A stretch of DNA of 22,324 bases from Patescibacteria group bacterium UBA2100 (lineage in GTDB: Bacteria; Patescibacteriota; Minisyncoccia; Phycocordibacterales; UBA2100): positions 1-22,324 of the forward strand of contig DCYW01000034.1 in NCBI GenBank assembly GCA_002331185.1, in the 5' to 3' direction. Position numbers and translations under genes: made by a program. Below the pieces are notes generated by a model. That model searched no databases. It had not been told where the DNA came from and saw only the letters and a list, made by a program, of their open reading frames with translations. Shown here in pieces: positions 9,930 through 15,757 of the stretch. How positions within the stretch are numbered: position 1 is the stretch's first letter; each line of letters opens with the position of its first letter.

Positions 9930-10616
9930 CTATTTATGACTCATTTCTGAGCGTAGTTGTTCGATGTACCGTGCTGCTGCTGCTTGTCCACCGAGTCCGA
10001 ACGCAAGTCCGAACGCAAGTGAAAGCGCTACAACAACTCCTGCGAACAATGTTTGTAGGAATGCCGTTGCAACATTCAATTGAATAAGCGCTGCGATAAC
10101 CGCGAAAATCCAGATTGACCACTTAGCAACACTGCCAAGAAAATGTGCACTCTTCATTTCTGCAGCTCGCGCTGCTCCTGCAACCAGACTTCTTACGAAC
10201 TCACCAAGTACTGCTGCGATCAAAAGAATTAATACTGCAACGATAACTTGTGGCAAGTACAAGAGGACAACTTCCTGAAGAAAGACACCAACTTGTGTAA
10301 GACCAAGAACTTCCACTGCAGCGAGTAAGAATACAATAATGATGAACCATTTTACGAGTCCACCTAGTAAACCTCCAGCACTCATGCGAAAACCTCCTCG
10401 GTTAACAGCCTCTTCAAAACCAGCGCTTCGGAGTGCGTTATCTATCTTAAGTGCGTCAACAATTTGTGCGACAACACGCCCTAAGATAGCTCCCACAATC
10501 CAACCGATTACGAAGATCACGATTGCTACAACTATGTTTGGTACGAAAACTACAAAGTTAAGCCAAACTTCTTGAAACGACTGCTGAATAGCAGCAGTCC
10601 ATGATTGAATCAACAT
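9930..10616 (-). CDS. Small MscS-related membrane protein with conserved TM-helix repeats
   Basis: The 228-residue product is almost entirely hydrophobic, with five likely membrane helices (about residues 20-45, 83-105, 118-140, 160-180 and 185-210). It shows the repeated pattern of the conserved TM-helix family (PF05552-like): a helix rich in V/I/A followed by an amphipathic arm (ILGRVVAQIVDALKIDNAL and FVRSLVAGAARA). The end of the last helix, LAFGLAFGLGGQAAA, resembles the AFGLGGQ end of the MscS pore helix. No cytoplasmic beta domain follows, so it is shorter than MscS (about 286 residues). A role in tension-gated ion release at the membrane is inferred from family only. No Shine-Dalgarno precedes the ATG at 10616. 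It lies about 110 nt downstream of the regulator gene. Confidence 0.82.
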   Translation of the reverse strand: MLIQSWTAAIQQSFQEVWLNFVVFVPNIVVAIVIFVIGWIVGAILGRVVAQIVDALKIDNALRSAGFEEAVNRGGFRMSAGGLLGGLVKWFIIIVFLLAAVEVLGLTQVGVFLQEVVLLYLPQVIVAVLILLIAAVLGEFVRSLVAGAARAAEMKSAHFLGSVAKWSIWIFAVIAALIQLNVATAFLQTLFAGVVVALSLAFGLAFGLGGQAAAARYIEQLRSEMSHK

Positions 10617-10728
10617 AACGTTATTTTTTGCCTAGGCGTTATATTAGAAAACGAATAATAATACAGTACCGACCTCCCTTAATAATACACTGTATAAGAC
10701 GCTATTTTTTTATGGCTGTGGGTATGTT

Positions 10729-11391
10729 TTACTGCACTTTTCCTATTTTGCGCATGTGTACATCCTTCCAGGCTGGCGCCATTTTATCAACAATAATTTG
10801 GTGAGGATAGTCGAGTACATCACGAATCAATCTATCATAGACACTTAAACGATATGTAAAATCTGGTGTTGAAAAAGCAGCGTATCGGAGCTCATGGCCC
10901 ATATGTGATTCCAAATCTCGTATAGCTTCCTTCAGGCGTGAGTCTTTCAAAGAGTCCCCGACGACGAGTATGTCTATGCGGCTATCCGTATCACGAATAA
11001 ATACACCTGAAATAATAACGAGCTTGATTTTCCCTGTTCCATTAATCTTTTTCAAAATCCCATTATCATCAGTTGGATTGATGTTGAGTATAAAATTTCG
11101 CAATGCAAGCAAATCTGCAAACGTACTGTCTATTATGAATCCAGAAACTTTCTTTTTTGCTTCTTTTTTATTCTTACCCCTTCCTTTTGTAACGATACGA
11201 GTGTCGTTTTGTTTTTTAAGCAGCCCTATTTTTGTAAACAGATCAAGTTCTTTACGCACTGTTTGTGGATGCACTTTGGCACGTTTTGCAACTTCATCTG
11301 AGGTATAGCATGAATCAAGATTAGACAGAAATAATCGAAGTATCTTAACTCGTGCAGGGCTTCCCAGTAATGCGCTGAGTACATCATTCAT
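10729..11391 (-). CDS. Winged-helix DNA-binding protein with a nucleotidyltransferase-like domain
   Basis: The N-terminal 60 or so residues look like an ArsR/MarR-type winged helix: a helix with SPARVKILRLFL, then CYTSDEVAKRAKVHPQTVRKEL as helix-turn-helix, then a wing with KNDTR. A basic KGRGKNKKEAKKK stretch follows. Residues 120-200 resemble a nucleotidyltransferase fold, with VIISGVFIRDTDSRIDILVV at the place of the usual GSxxxGxxxxxSDxD motif. Here the first metal-binding Asp of SDxD is Arg (SRID), so it may bind nucleotide or sense a partner but is probably not an active transferase. Likely a transcriptional regulator; the target is unknown. The ATG has no Shine-Dalgarno, and an extended -10 element ends 7 nt before it. 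Confidence 0.75.
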   Translation of the reverse strand: MNDVLSALLGSPARVKILRLFLSNLDSCYTSDEVAKRAKVHPQTVRKELDLFTKIGLLKKQNDTRIVTKGRGKNKKEAKKKVSGFIIDSTFADLLALRNFILNINPTDDNGILKKINGTGKIKLVIISGVFIRDTDSRIDILVVGDSLKDSRLKEAIRDLESHMGHELRYAAFSTPDFTYRLSVYDRLIRDVLDYPHQIIVDKMAPAWKDVHMRKIGKVQ

Positions 11392-11398
11392 TGGGGTG

Positions 11399-11427
11399 AT
11401 TGTAGCATAATGGATACCTTATACACA
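11399..11427 (-). promoter_or_regulatory. Extended -10 promoter for a leaderless regulator mRNA
   Basis: On the minus strand TGCTACAAT (TACAAT at 11399-11404) is an extended -10 box ending 7 nt before the ATG at 11391, so transcription should start at the start codon itself. A weak TTGTGT lies 18 nt upstream. Confidence 0.5.
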
Positions 11428-11568
11428 AAAGACTATACGAATCTCGCACAGAGCGTCTAAAAATCCATTAAAAAGGCTTATAGTTCATTTGAAAGTCACA
11501 GTCCACCATTTTCTTAGTTCACCAAAGGACGGACCAGACTCTCTTTGATGCGAAAGAACAACACGCAC

Positions 11569-11608
11569 ATAACACAACCACCAACGTTAACGTTGGTGGT
11601 TGTGTTAT
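11569..11608. terminator. 40-nt perfect palindrome after rplL
   Basis: Bases 11569-11608 read the same on both strands and can form a stem of up to 18 bp. It lies about 70 nt past the rplL stop. Neither strand has a good T run after it, so it may be a bidirectional terminator, an RNA 3'-end stabiliser or a protein site. The remaining bases between 11392 and 11674 hold no gene; an isolated AGGAGG at about 11650-11655 (minus) leads only to a two-codon frame. Confidence 0.5.
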
Positions 11609-11674
11609 CTAACGTAAAACATGAAGTATTTCAGCTCAATTGTGATTCCTCCTGAAGTCTAGCAGGACTTAAAA

Positions 11675-12205
11675 CTATTTAAGTTCAACACTGGCTCCAG
11701 CTTCAGTGAGCTTCGCCTTCATTTCTTCTGCATCTTCTGGCTTTACACCACTCTTAAGGTCAGCTGGTGCTGATTCTACAAGATCCTTTGCTTCTTTAAG
11801 CCCAAGGCCGAGTACTTCCTTAATTGCCTTGATAACTCCAATCTTTGAGTCACCTACAGCTGAAAGGTGAACGATGTAATCGCTCTTTTCCTCAACAGCC
11901 TCACCGCCTGCGGCACCTCCCGCAACGGCGACAGCTGCTGCTGAAACACCAAACTTCTTTTCAAGAACTTTTACCAGTCCATGAAGTTCAAGAACGGTCA
12001 TTTTTTCGATTTTTTCGATAAGGTCTTTGTACTCATCTGGTACTTCAACCTCTTCTGCTTCCTCAGCTGGTGCTGATTCTTCAGCCTTTTCTTCAACAGC
12101 TGGTGCTTCTTCAACAACTGCTTCTCCTGACTGCGCAGGCAGGTCTTTGGTTTCTTCTGCTACTTCTTCAGTAGCAGCCTCGTCTTTCTTTTCTTCTTCA
12201 GTCAT
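11675..12205 (-). CDS. rplL: Ribosomal protein bL12 (L7/L12) with long acidic N-terminal extension
   Basis: bL12 forms the flexible stalk of the large subunit and recruits the GTPase factors. The C-terminal domain is clear (DYIVHLSAVGDSKIGVIKAI, LGLKEAKDLVE, ADLKSGVKPEDAEEMKAKL). Before it come a V/A/G-rich hinge (VSAAAVAVAGGAAGG) and the N-terminal dimerisation region (YKDLIEKIEKMTVLELHGLV). The chosen start gives 176 residues, against about 120-130 usually; the extra 50 are almost all Glu, Ala and Pro. An in-frame ATG at 12256 would add 17 basic residues but would overlap rplJ, so it is rejected. The stop of rplJ is 28 nt upstream. Codons for LPAQ come from a palindrome shared with rplJ. 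Confidence 0.95.
   Translation of the reverse strand: MTEEEKKDEAATEEVAEETKDLPAQSGEAVVEEAPAVEEKAEESAPAEEAEEVEVPDEYKDLIEKIEKMTVLELHGLVKVLEKKFGVSAAAVAVAGGAAGGEAVEEKSDYIVHLSAVGDSKIGVIKAIKEVLGLGLKEAKDLVESAPADLKSGVKPEDAEEMKAKLTEAGASVELK
12131..12142. repeat. Partial copy of the palindromic element inside rplL
   Basis: Twelve nucleotides identical to the core of the rplJ palindrome, encoding LPAQ in the acidic extension of bL12. Confidence 0.5.
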
Positions 12206-12233
12206 GATTTTAAATGTTATATCTAGTAAACGT

Positions 12234-12746
12234 TTATGCTTCTTTCTTTTCTGCAATTCCGTTAAGTGCTACAACCAAACCTTGAATTGGTGAGTTGACG
12301 ACGTTTGCAAACATACCACGAAGCGTGTTCACTGGTGGAATGGTTGCGACTTCGTTCATCTCTGCAGCATCCATGAAGCGACCTTCAAAGACACCTCCCA
12401 CAATTGAAAGCTTGTCGCCGTACTTCTTTACAAACGAGTACACGTTTCGTGCTGGAGCTGTTGGATCGTCAGACCCATCTGCCTGCGCAGGCAGATATGC
12501 TACCGCAATCTCTCCTTCAAGAATCGGCTGCTCGCCTTCTACTCCTGCGCTTTCAAGTGCACGAGCCACAAGAGTTTTTCTAGCAACAAAATATGATACT
12601 CCTTCATCGCGAAGACCACCGCGCATGTTGGTTTCTTCACCTACTGGGAGCCCATTGAAGTGCACAAATACTGTCGATGCCGACGTTTTTACTGCATCCT
12701 CGAGACGTTCAAGAATTGCTTTCTTTTGTTCTTTTGTTTTTGCCAT
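12234..12746 (-). CDS. rplJ: Ribosomal protein uL10
   Basis: uL10 is the base of the ribosomal stalk and binds the bL12 dimers through its C-terminal helix. The 170-residue product starts MAKTKEQKK and has the family blocks FVHFNGL, the RGGLRDEGVSYFVARKTL segment and KLSIVGGVFEG, and ends in a helix for bL12 binding (IQGLVVALNGIAEKK). Length is normal. An upstream in-frame ATG at 12812 is rejected because the added 22 residues fit no uL10 and lie in the regulatory leader. The segment LPAQADGS (near residue 85) is encoded by a 20-nt palindrome. rplJ and rplL form one operon, expected to be autoregulated by uL10-bL12 binding to the leader; no Shine-Dalgarno is visible before the ATG. Confidence 0.95.
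   Translation of the reverse strand: MAKTKEQKKAILERLEDAVKTSASTVFVHFNGLPVGEETNMRGGLRDEGVSYFVARKTLVARALESAGVEGEQPILEGEIAVAYLPAQADGSDDPTAPARNVYSFVKKYGDKLSIVGGVFEGRFMDAAEMNEVATIPPVNTLRGMFANVVNSPIQGLVVALNGIAEKKEA
12477..12496. repeat. Palindromic element inside rplJ
   Basis: A perfect 20-nt palindrome around CTGCCTGCGCAGGCAG. Its core CTGCCTGCGCAG occurs again at 12131-12142 in rplL, same strand and same reading frame (LPAQ). Both copies sit in poorly conserved parts of the proteins. Confidence 0.6.
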
Positions 12747-12765
12747 AGAGCAATACGAAAATGCT

Positions 12766-12866
12766 GATAAATGGTAACGAGTATTATATACGAAGAGAAT
12801 CAACCTCGGCACGTCTGACCCCAGCCCTGCAAGCAGAGCTGGGAGCGCGCTTTCTTCAGCTCGTTA
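12766..12866 (-). promoter_or_regulatory. Likely uL10 autoregulatory leader of rplJ-rplL
   Basis: The leader holds a hairpin with stem CCCAGC/GCTGGG (12820-12825 with 12838-12843) and an inner CTGC/GCAG pair, close to GCTGAAG and GAGGTTG segments. Position and form fit the ribosomal-stalk (L10) leader, by which excess uL10-bL12 represses its own mRNA. Not compared with the family model, so this is an inference from place and shape. Confidence 0.45.
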
Positions 12867-12872
12867 GGGAAG

Positions 12873-12901
12873 ACTATACCCAAATATGGCAAAAAGTGCA
12901 A
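12873..12901 (-). promoter_or_regulatory. Promoter of rplJ-rplL
   Basis: Minus-strand TTGCAC (12896-12901) and TATAGT (12873-12878) are separated by exactly 17 nt. Transcription would start near 12866, leaving a leader of about 120 nt. A second TATAAT (12783-12788) nearer rplJ has no fitting -35. Confidence 0.65.
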
Positions 12902-12915
12902 CGATTTACTATGAA

Positions 12916-12943
12916 TTGACAATATGTGTATGTGTGTTAAAGT
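12916..12943 (+). promoter_or_regulatory. Promoter of the small plus-strand gene
   Basis: TTGACA (12916-12921) and TAAAGT (12938-12943) are 16 nt apart; start of transcription near 12950. It is divergent from the rplJ promoter, only about 15 nt away. Confidence 0.55.
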
Positions 12944-12975
12944 ATTCTTAGACCCACCACAAGAGGACTTCACCT

Positions 12976-13185
12976 ATGAACAATATGTTGAACCTTATGG
13001 GAAAAGAGTACACACTCGCTGACCGCATTGGTCGCCACCGCTTTGGTGGTGTAAAACTTCAAGGAGCTGTTGCAACGATGCTATCCAGCGAGGACGGCAA
13101 GATTGGTGACTATGTCACTGACCCTGCCGATCGAGAAATAGTCGAGTCAATTGCAAAAGGTGTCGGCATCGAGTTGCGACACTGA
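12976..13185 (+). CDS. Hypothetical 69-residue soluble protein
   Basis: I recognise no family. The product is small, has no membrane segment, and mixes charged and hydrophobic residues as a folded protein would; GRHRFGGVKLQGAVA is its most distinctive stretch. A full transcription unit supports it: a promoter at 12916-12943, an AAGAGG Shine-Dalgarno at 12961-12966, nine nt before the ATG, and a strong terminator at 13212-13236. It is the only plus-strand gene in the window, divergent from rplJ. Coding looks real, as third positions show no stops and a compact signal set surrounds it. Confidence 0.75.
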   Translation: MNNMLNLMGKEYTLADRIGRHRFGGVKLQGAVATMLSSEDGKIGDYVTDPADREIVESIAKGVGIELRH

Positions 13186-13211
13186 GCTTTTCGATCTCAC
13201 CTGTTTAAAGA

Positions 13212-13236
13212 GCGCGGACACCTCTGGTGTCCGCGC
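13212..13236 (+). terminator. Terminator of the small plus-strand gene
   Basis: Perfect 11-bp G+C-rich stem (13212-13222 with 13226-13236, loop TCT), followed by CTTACCTTTT. It also separates this gene from the convergent minus-strand gene at 13249. Confidence 0.8.
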
Positions 13237-13248
13237 CTTACCTTTTCC

Positions 13249-13407
13249 CTACTTAAATAATACGAACGAAACCCCTGCCTGCATCAAATCTTCTGTAGTT
13301 ATATCGTAATAGTTAACGGCCAACACGACACTCAAACTAATTGAGAGCATGAACATAAATCCGAAAAGAAAGTTAAAAAATGTACCGTTGAGAAGTCCTT
13401 TTTTCAT
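13249..13407 (-). CDS. 52-residue single-pass membrane peptide
   Basis: A short minus-strand frame from ATG at 13405-13407 to TAG at 13249-13251. The product begins MKKGLLNGTFFNFLFGFM, has one long hydrophobic helix (about residues 10-32) and a short tail with YYDITTEDLMQAG. A Lys-rich start, one helix and a polar tail are what a real small membrane protein looks like. It follows the split phospholipase-like gene by 36 nt and may be in the same transcript, or have its own TATTAT/TATATA box just before the ATG. There is no Shine-Dalgarno and no family is recognised. Confidence 0.55.
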   Translation of the reverse strand: MKKGLLNGTFFNFLFGFMFMLSISLSVVLAVNYYDITTEDLMQAGVSFVLFK

Positions 13408-13443
13408 ATCTATATATAATACCACTTGATACAGAAAGTCAGA

Positions 13444-14322
13444 TTAATTTTCCTGTGGAATATCAACATCCACAAAAACACTCTCTACCAAGGTTCCATC
13501 ATCACACGACAATGTAAGGGTCGTGTCTTCAGCAATAAGTGTGAATTCACTCCCTGATGTACCAACCCATGCACTAAGCCCTCCAGTTACAGTACAGCTA
13601 GTAGCCCCCGAGGTACTCCATGATATTGTCGTCGGACCAAAGAACCCCGACGATGGATTGGCAGAGATATTCCCGCTTATTCCTGAAGCTCCACCGCCGC
13701 CCGCCCCTTGGATTGGCGCAAAAAACATTTTTTGTATCCATGGTGTAGGATCTTCACATCCTGGTTGATCACCAATCCAACCCACCTTATTCCATGGTCC
13801 CTGGATCGAGTTCGCGAGACACTCTTCTTCGCGTTCTTGTTCACGTTGCGCAAGTAACGCTTCAAGAAAAGCAATGAGTGCACTCGCTTCGTTGACTCGC
13901 GCTTGCAATTCACTGAGTGTTGGCCCTGTTTGTGTTTGTGGCGTCACTCCGTCTGGTAACGGTTCTCCAACGATAGTTTTCTTTAGTGCTTGCTGTAACC
14001 CAAGTAATGCACTCGCTGGCTGGGCGTCTTCTTTAATTACTGAGTCACGCGCAGCTGCTGGAGTACTAATGCCGTATATCTTTGCCGCGGCATAGTAACC
14101 ATCTAAATCATCTTTATTAAGTTCATATATATCAGCAGCTGCGAGTGATGTAAGCGATGCTTTTGAGTCTCTTCCAAATGCGAGCCTCTTCATCATCCTG
14201 TCAGTTTCTTTGTAACTCTTGTTCATCGCAAGCAGCCTCCCTGTCTTCCGCTCTTCTTCGACTTCCTTAAAGAAAAGGTCAATGACTCCCATACCAGAAG
14301 CTACGGCATGCTGAGATAACAC
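13444..14322 (-). CDS. C-terminal part of the split phospholipase C/P1 nuclease-like protein
   Basis: This frame directly continues the gene at 14323-15192 after its UAA codon, in the same reading frame. Its start (SQHAVASGMGVIDLFF) matches the middle of the 1006-residue paralog (SHHAISSGMGIIDLFF). So it is the downstream half of one ancestral gene of about 582 codons. It includes the rest of the catalytic-type helical domain (to about residue 95, with AADIYELNKDDLDGYYAAAK), a coiled-coil-like linker (ELQARVNEASALIAFLEALL), a Gly-rich hinge and one C-terminal Ig-like domain. The annotated start would be the GTG right after UAA, with no Shine-Dalgarno; without its own signal peptide it could not be secreted alone. 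It may be a pseudogene fragment, or translated by readthrough or reinitiation. Confidence 0.65.
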   Translation of the reverse strand: MLSQHAVASGMGVIDLFFKEVEEERKTGRLLAMNKSYKETDRMMKRLAFGRDSKASLTSLAAADIYELNKDDLDGYYAAAKIYGISTPAAARDSVIKEDAQPASALLGLQQALKKTIVGEPLPDGVTPQTQTGPTLSELQARVNEASALIAFLEALLAQREQEREEECLANSIQGPWNKVGWIGDQPGCEDPTPWIQKMFFAPIQGAGGGGASGISGNISANPSSGFFGPTTISWSTSGATSCTVTGGLSAWVGTSGSEFTLIAEDTTLTLSCDDGTLVESVFVDVDIPQEN

Positions 14323-15192
14323 TTACCAGTTTTCAGTAAGAATTCTATCTTTTGCATCTGTAAGGAAGTACTCTTCATTTGAAATATCAGTTTCTATACT
14401 TCGATTTACAAAGATGCGGACTATTCTTCCTTCAGAACCCACGCCAAGATATTGATTCTTCCCGTCATCTCGAGTTCTTTCTAACCTGACTTTATTCCTT
14501 GCGGGTAAAGAGTAGGTATTAAAGAGCGTGTCCTTACTCAGAAAATTTTCTTGTGTAAACCTGGCAGTACTAGCAATAGCGTCATGTATATCTGAAAAAC
14601 TCTTTGGTTCTAATCTCAACAAATTATTCTGTACATCACCACTTGTAAAGTCTTTGGTAAAGTCTTCATAACTATCCTTATTTCCCACACCCCACTGATA
14701 CGGATGCGTATCCCCACGTACATGAGCCGGTACTGTAGCATCTTGAATTAAATGCAATACATGCCCAAGTGCCTCGGCTCCACGTTCGGCGTCACCATGA
14801 ACATACTCATACACTGCACGCCCCCACGTATAGTCTTGCTTACTCGAAAAGAGAGGTGTATATGCTGGCAATCTACCCAAGCCCCAGCTCGCTTGTTCTA
14901 TAATATTATTTACCCACTCAGCCGATGACTGATACTTCAAGATTCCTTCTCCAGTGACACCATCGTAAAAATGATTAAGAAAGCGCAAAGAGTCATCTTC
15001 TTCTTTGCTCCCACGAATTATGGCTTGCTCTTCAGCAGGAGTCAAAATATCGCCATTTTTATTTTCGTATGCTCTGATCAGCACTTCAGTTATTCCATTA
15101 TGTGTAGGAACAGCATACGCTTGAACAGACTGTGGCAACATACCCAACCAAACCAGTAGAGTGACGATTATTACAAATCTTCTATTTTCCAT
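14323..15192 (-). CDS. N-terminal part of the split secreted zinc phospholipase C/P1 nuclease-like protein
   Basis: The 289-residue product has a signal peptide (MENRRFVIIVTLLVWLGMLP, cleavage likely after VQA near residue 25). A helical domain of the zinc-dependent phospholipase C/S1-P1 nuclease type follows. Likely zinc ligands are the His of VPTHNG near residue 31, FLNHFYD, and the EALGHVLHLIQDATVPAHVR motif around residue 141-160. Such enzymes cut phospholipids or single-stranded nucleic acid outside the cell; which one cannot be said. The frame ends in ILTENW-stop, exactly where its paralog at 17433-20453 reads ILTENWEALS, so the UAA replaces a Glu codon. Its ATG lies inside the upstream gene (22-nt overlap), implying coupled translation. 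Confidence 0.72.
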   Translation of the reverse strand: MENRRFVIIVTLLVWLGMLPQSVQAYAVPTHNGITEVLIRAYENKNGDILTPAEEQAIIRGSKEEDDSLRFLNHFYDGVTGEGILKYQSSAEWVNNIIEQASWGLGRLPAYTPLFSSKQDYTWGRAVYEYVHGDAERGAEALGHVLHLIQDATVPAHVRGDTHPYQWGVGNKDSYEDFTKDFTSGDVQNNLLRLEPKSFSDIHDAIASTARFTQENFLSKDTLFNTYSLPARNKVRLERTRDDGKNQYLGVGSEGRIVRIFVNRSIETDISNEEYFLTDAKDRILTENW

Positions 15193-15698
15193 ACGCCGGT
15201 GAGGGGATTCTTAACTAACATGTACACAAACCCTGGTCCACCATCTATATCATCAGTGTAAAACTCAAATCGTTCGCCATCTGGATACATATCTCCACCT
15301 ATTATTTTTTCATAATCATTCAAATGTATATTCAAAGTATTCCTTTCTTTAACTCCAGCCCACGCTTCTTTCATACGTTCTTGTTGTTCAACAATATAAT
15401 ACTTAGCCGCTTGGTCTGTATCTCCAGTTTTAAGTGCTGCGACAAATAAATCCCATGTTTCCTGTGGCGTCTCACCGCCGTCAAAATCAGCTGCGTACCG
15501 AGCTTCAAGTGCCGTTTGTTCGGCCTCGTACTTCGCATACTCGGCCACCGCTTCGAGATACCTCGCTTGTCGTGGCTGGTCTATTTTCCACGACTGATAG
15601 TAATCGGCTACAAATAATGCTGCCCATGCACCAATAATCACAGCAATAAGCCAAACCCACCATTTGCCAGATAACCCTTCCAGAAAGTCATATTTCAT
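15171..15698 (-). CDS. Small membrane-anchored protein with DUF4878-like domain (copy 2)
   Basis: The 175-residue product has an N-terminal membrane helix (about residues 12-32, KWWVWLIAVIIGAWAALFV), a helical linker, and an extracytoplasmic domain from about residue 72 resembling DUF4878/NTF2-like folds (ETWDLFVAALKTGDTDQAAK, ending GVWKIEDL). The paralog at 20432-20956 is alike over its whole length. The last 22 nt overlap the next gene, whose ATG is read inside the codons for WKIEDL; the same overlap occurs in the other copy. This points to a protein pair made in fixed ratio, perhaps an anchor or chaperone for the secreted enzyme (inference). No Shine-Dalgarno; a TAGTAT hexamer ends 6 nt before the ATG, suggesting a leaderless mRNA, though readthrough from the ABC-F gene 59 nt upstream is possible. 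Confidence 0.75.
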   Translation of the reverse strand: MKYDFLEGLSGKWWVWLIAVIIGAWAALFVADYYQSWKIDQPRQARYLEAVAEYAKYEAEQTALEARYAADFDGGETPQETWDLFVAALKTGDTDQAAKYYIVEQQERMKEAWAGVKERNTLNIHLNDYEKIIGGDMYPDGERFEFYTDDIDGGPGFVYMLVKNPLTGVWKIEDL

Positions 15699-15757
15699 AT
15701 TTGAATACTATCATATTGCAATACGGCAATATATAGAATTCTATGCAGTAGGTATAC

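Noticed and set aside
11640..11660. AGGAGG after rplL as the ribosome site of another gene
   Set aside because: The only suitable start (TTG) is followed by a stop after two codons.
14300..14345. Alternative genetic code as the reason for the in-frame stop
   Set aside because: The known CPR recoding concerns UGA; here the codon is UAA, and UAA, UGA and UAG all end other genes in the window.
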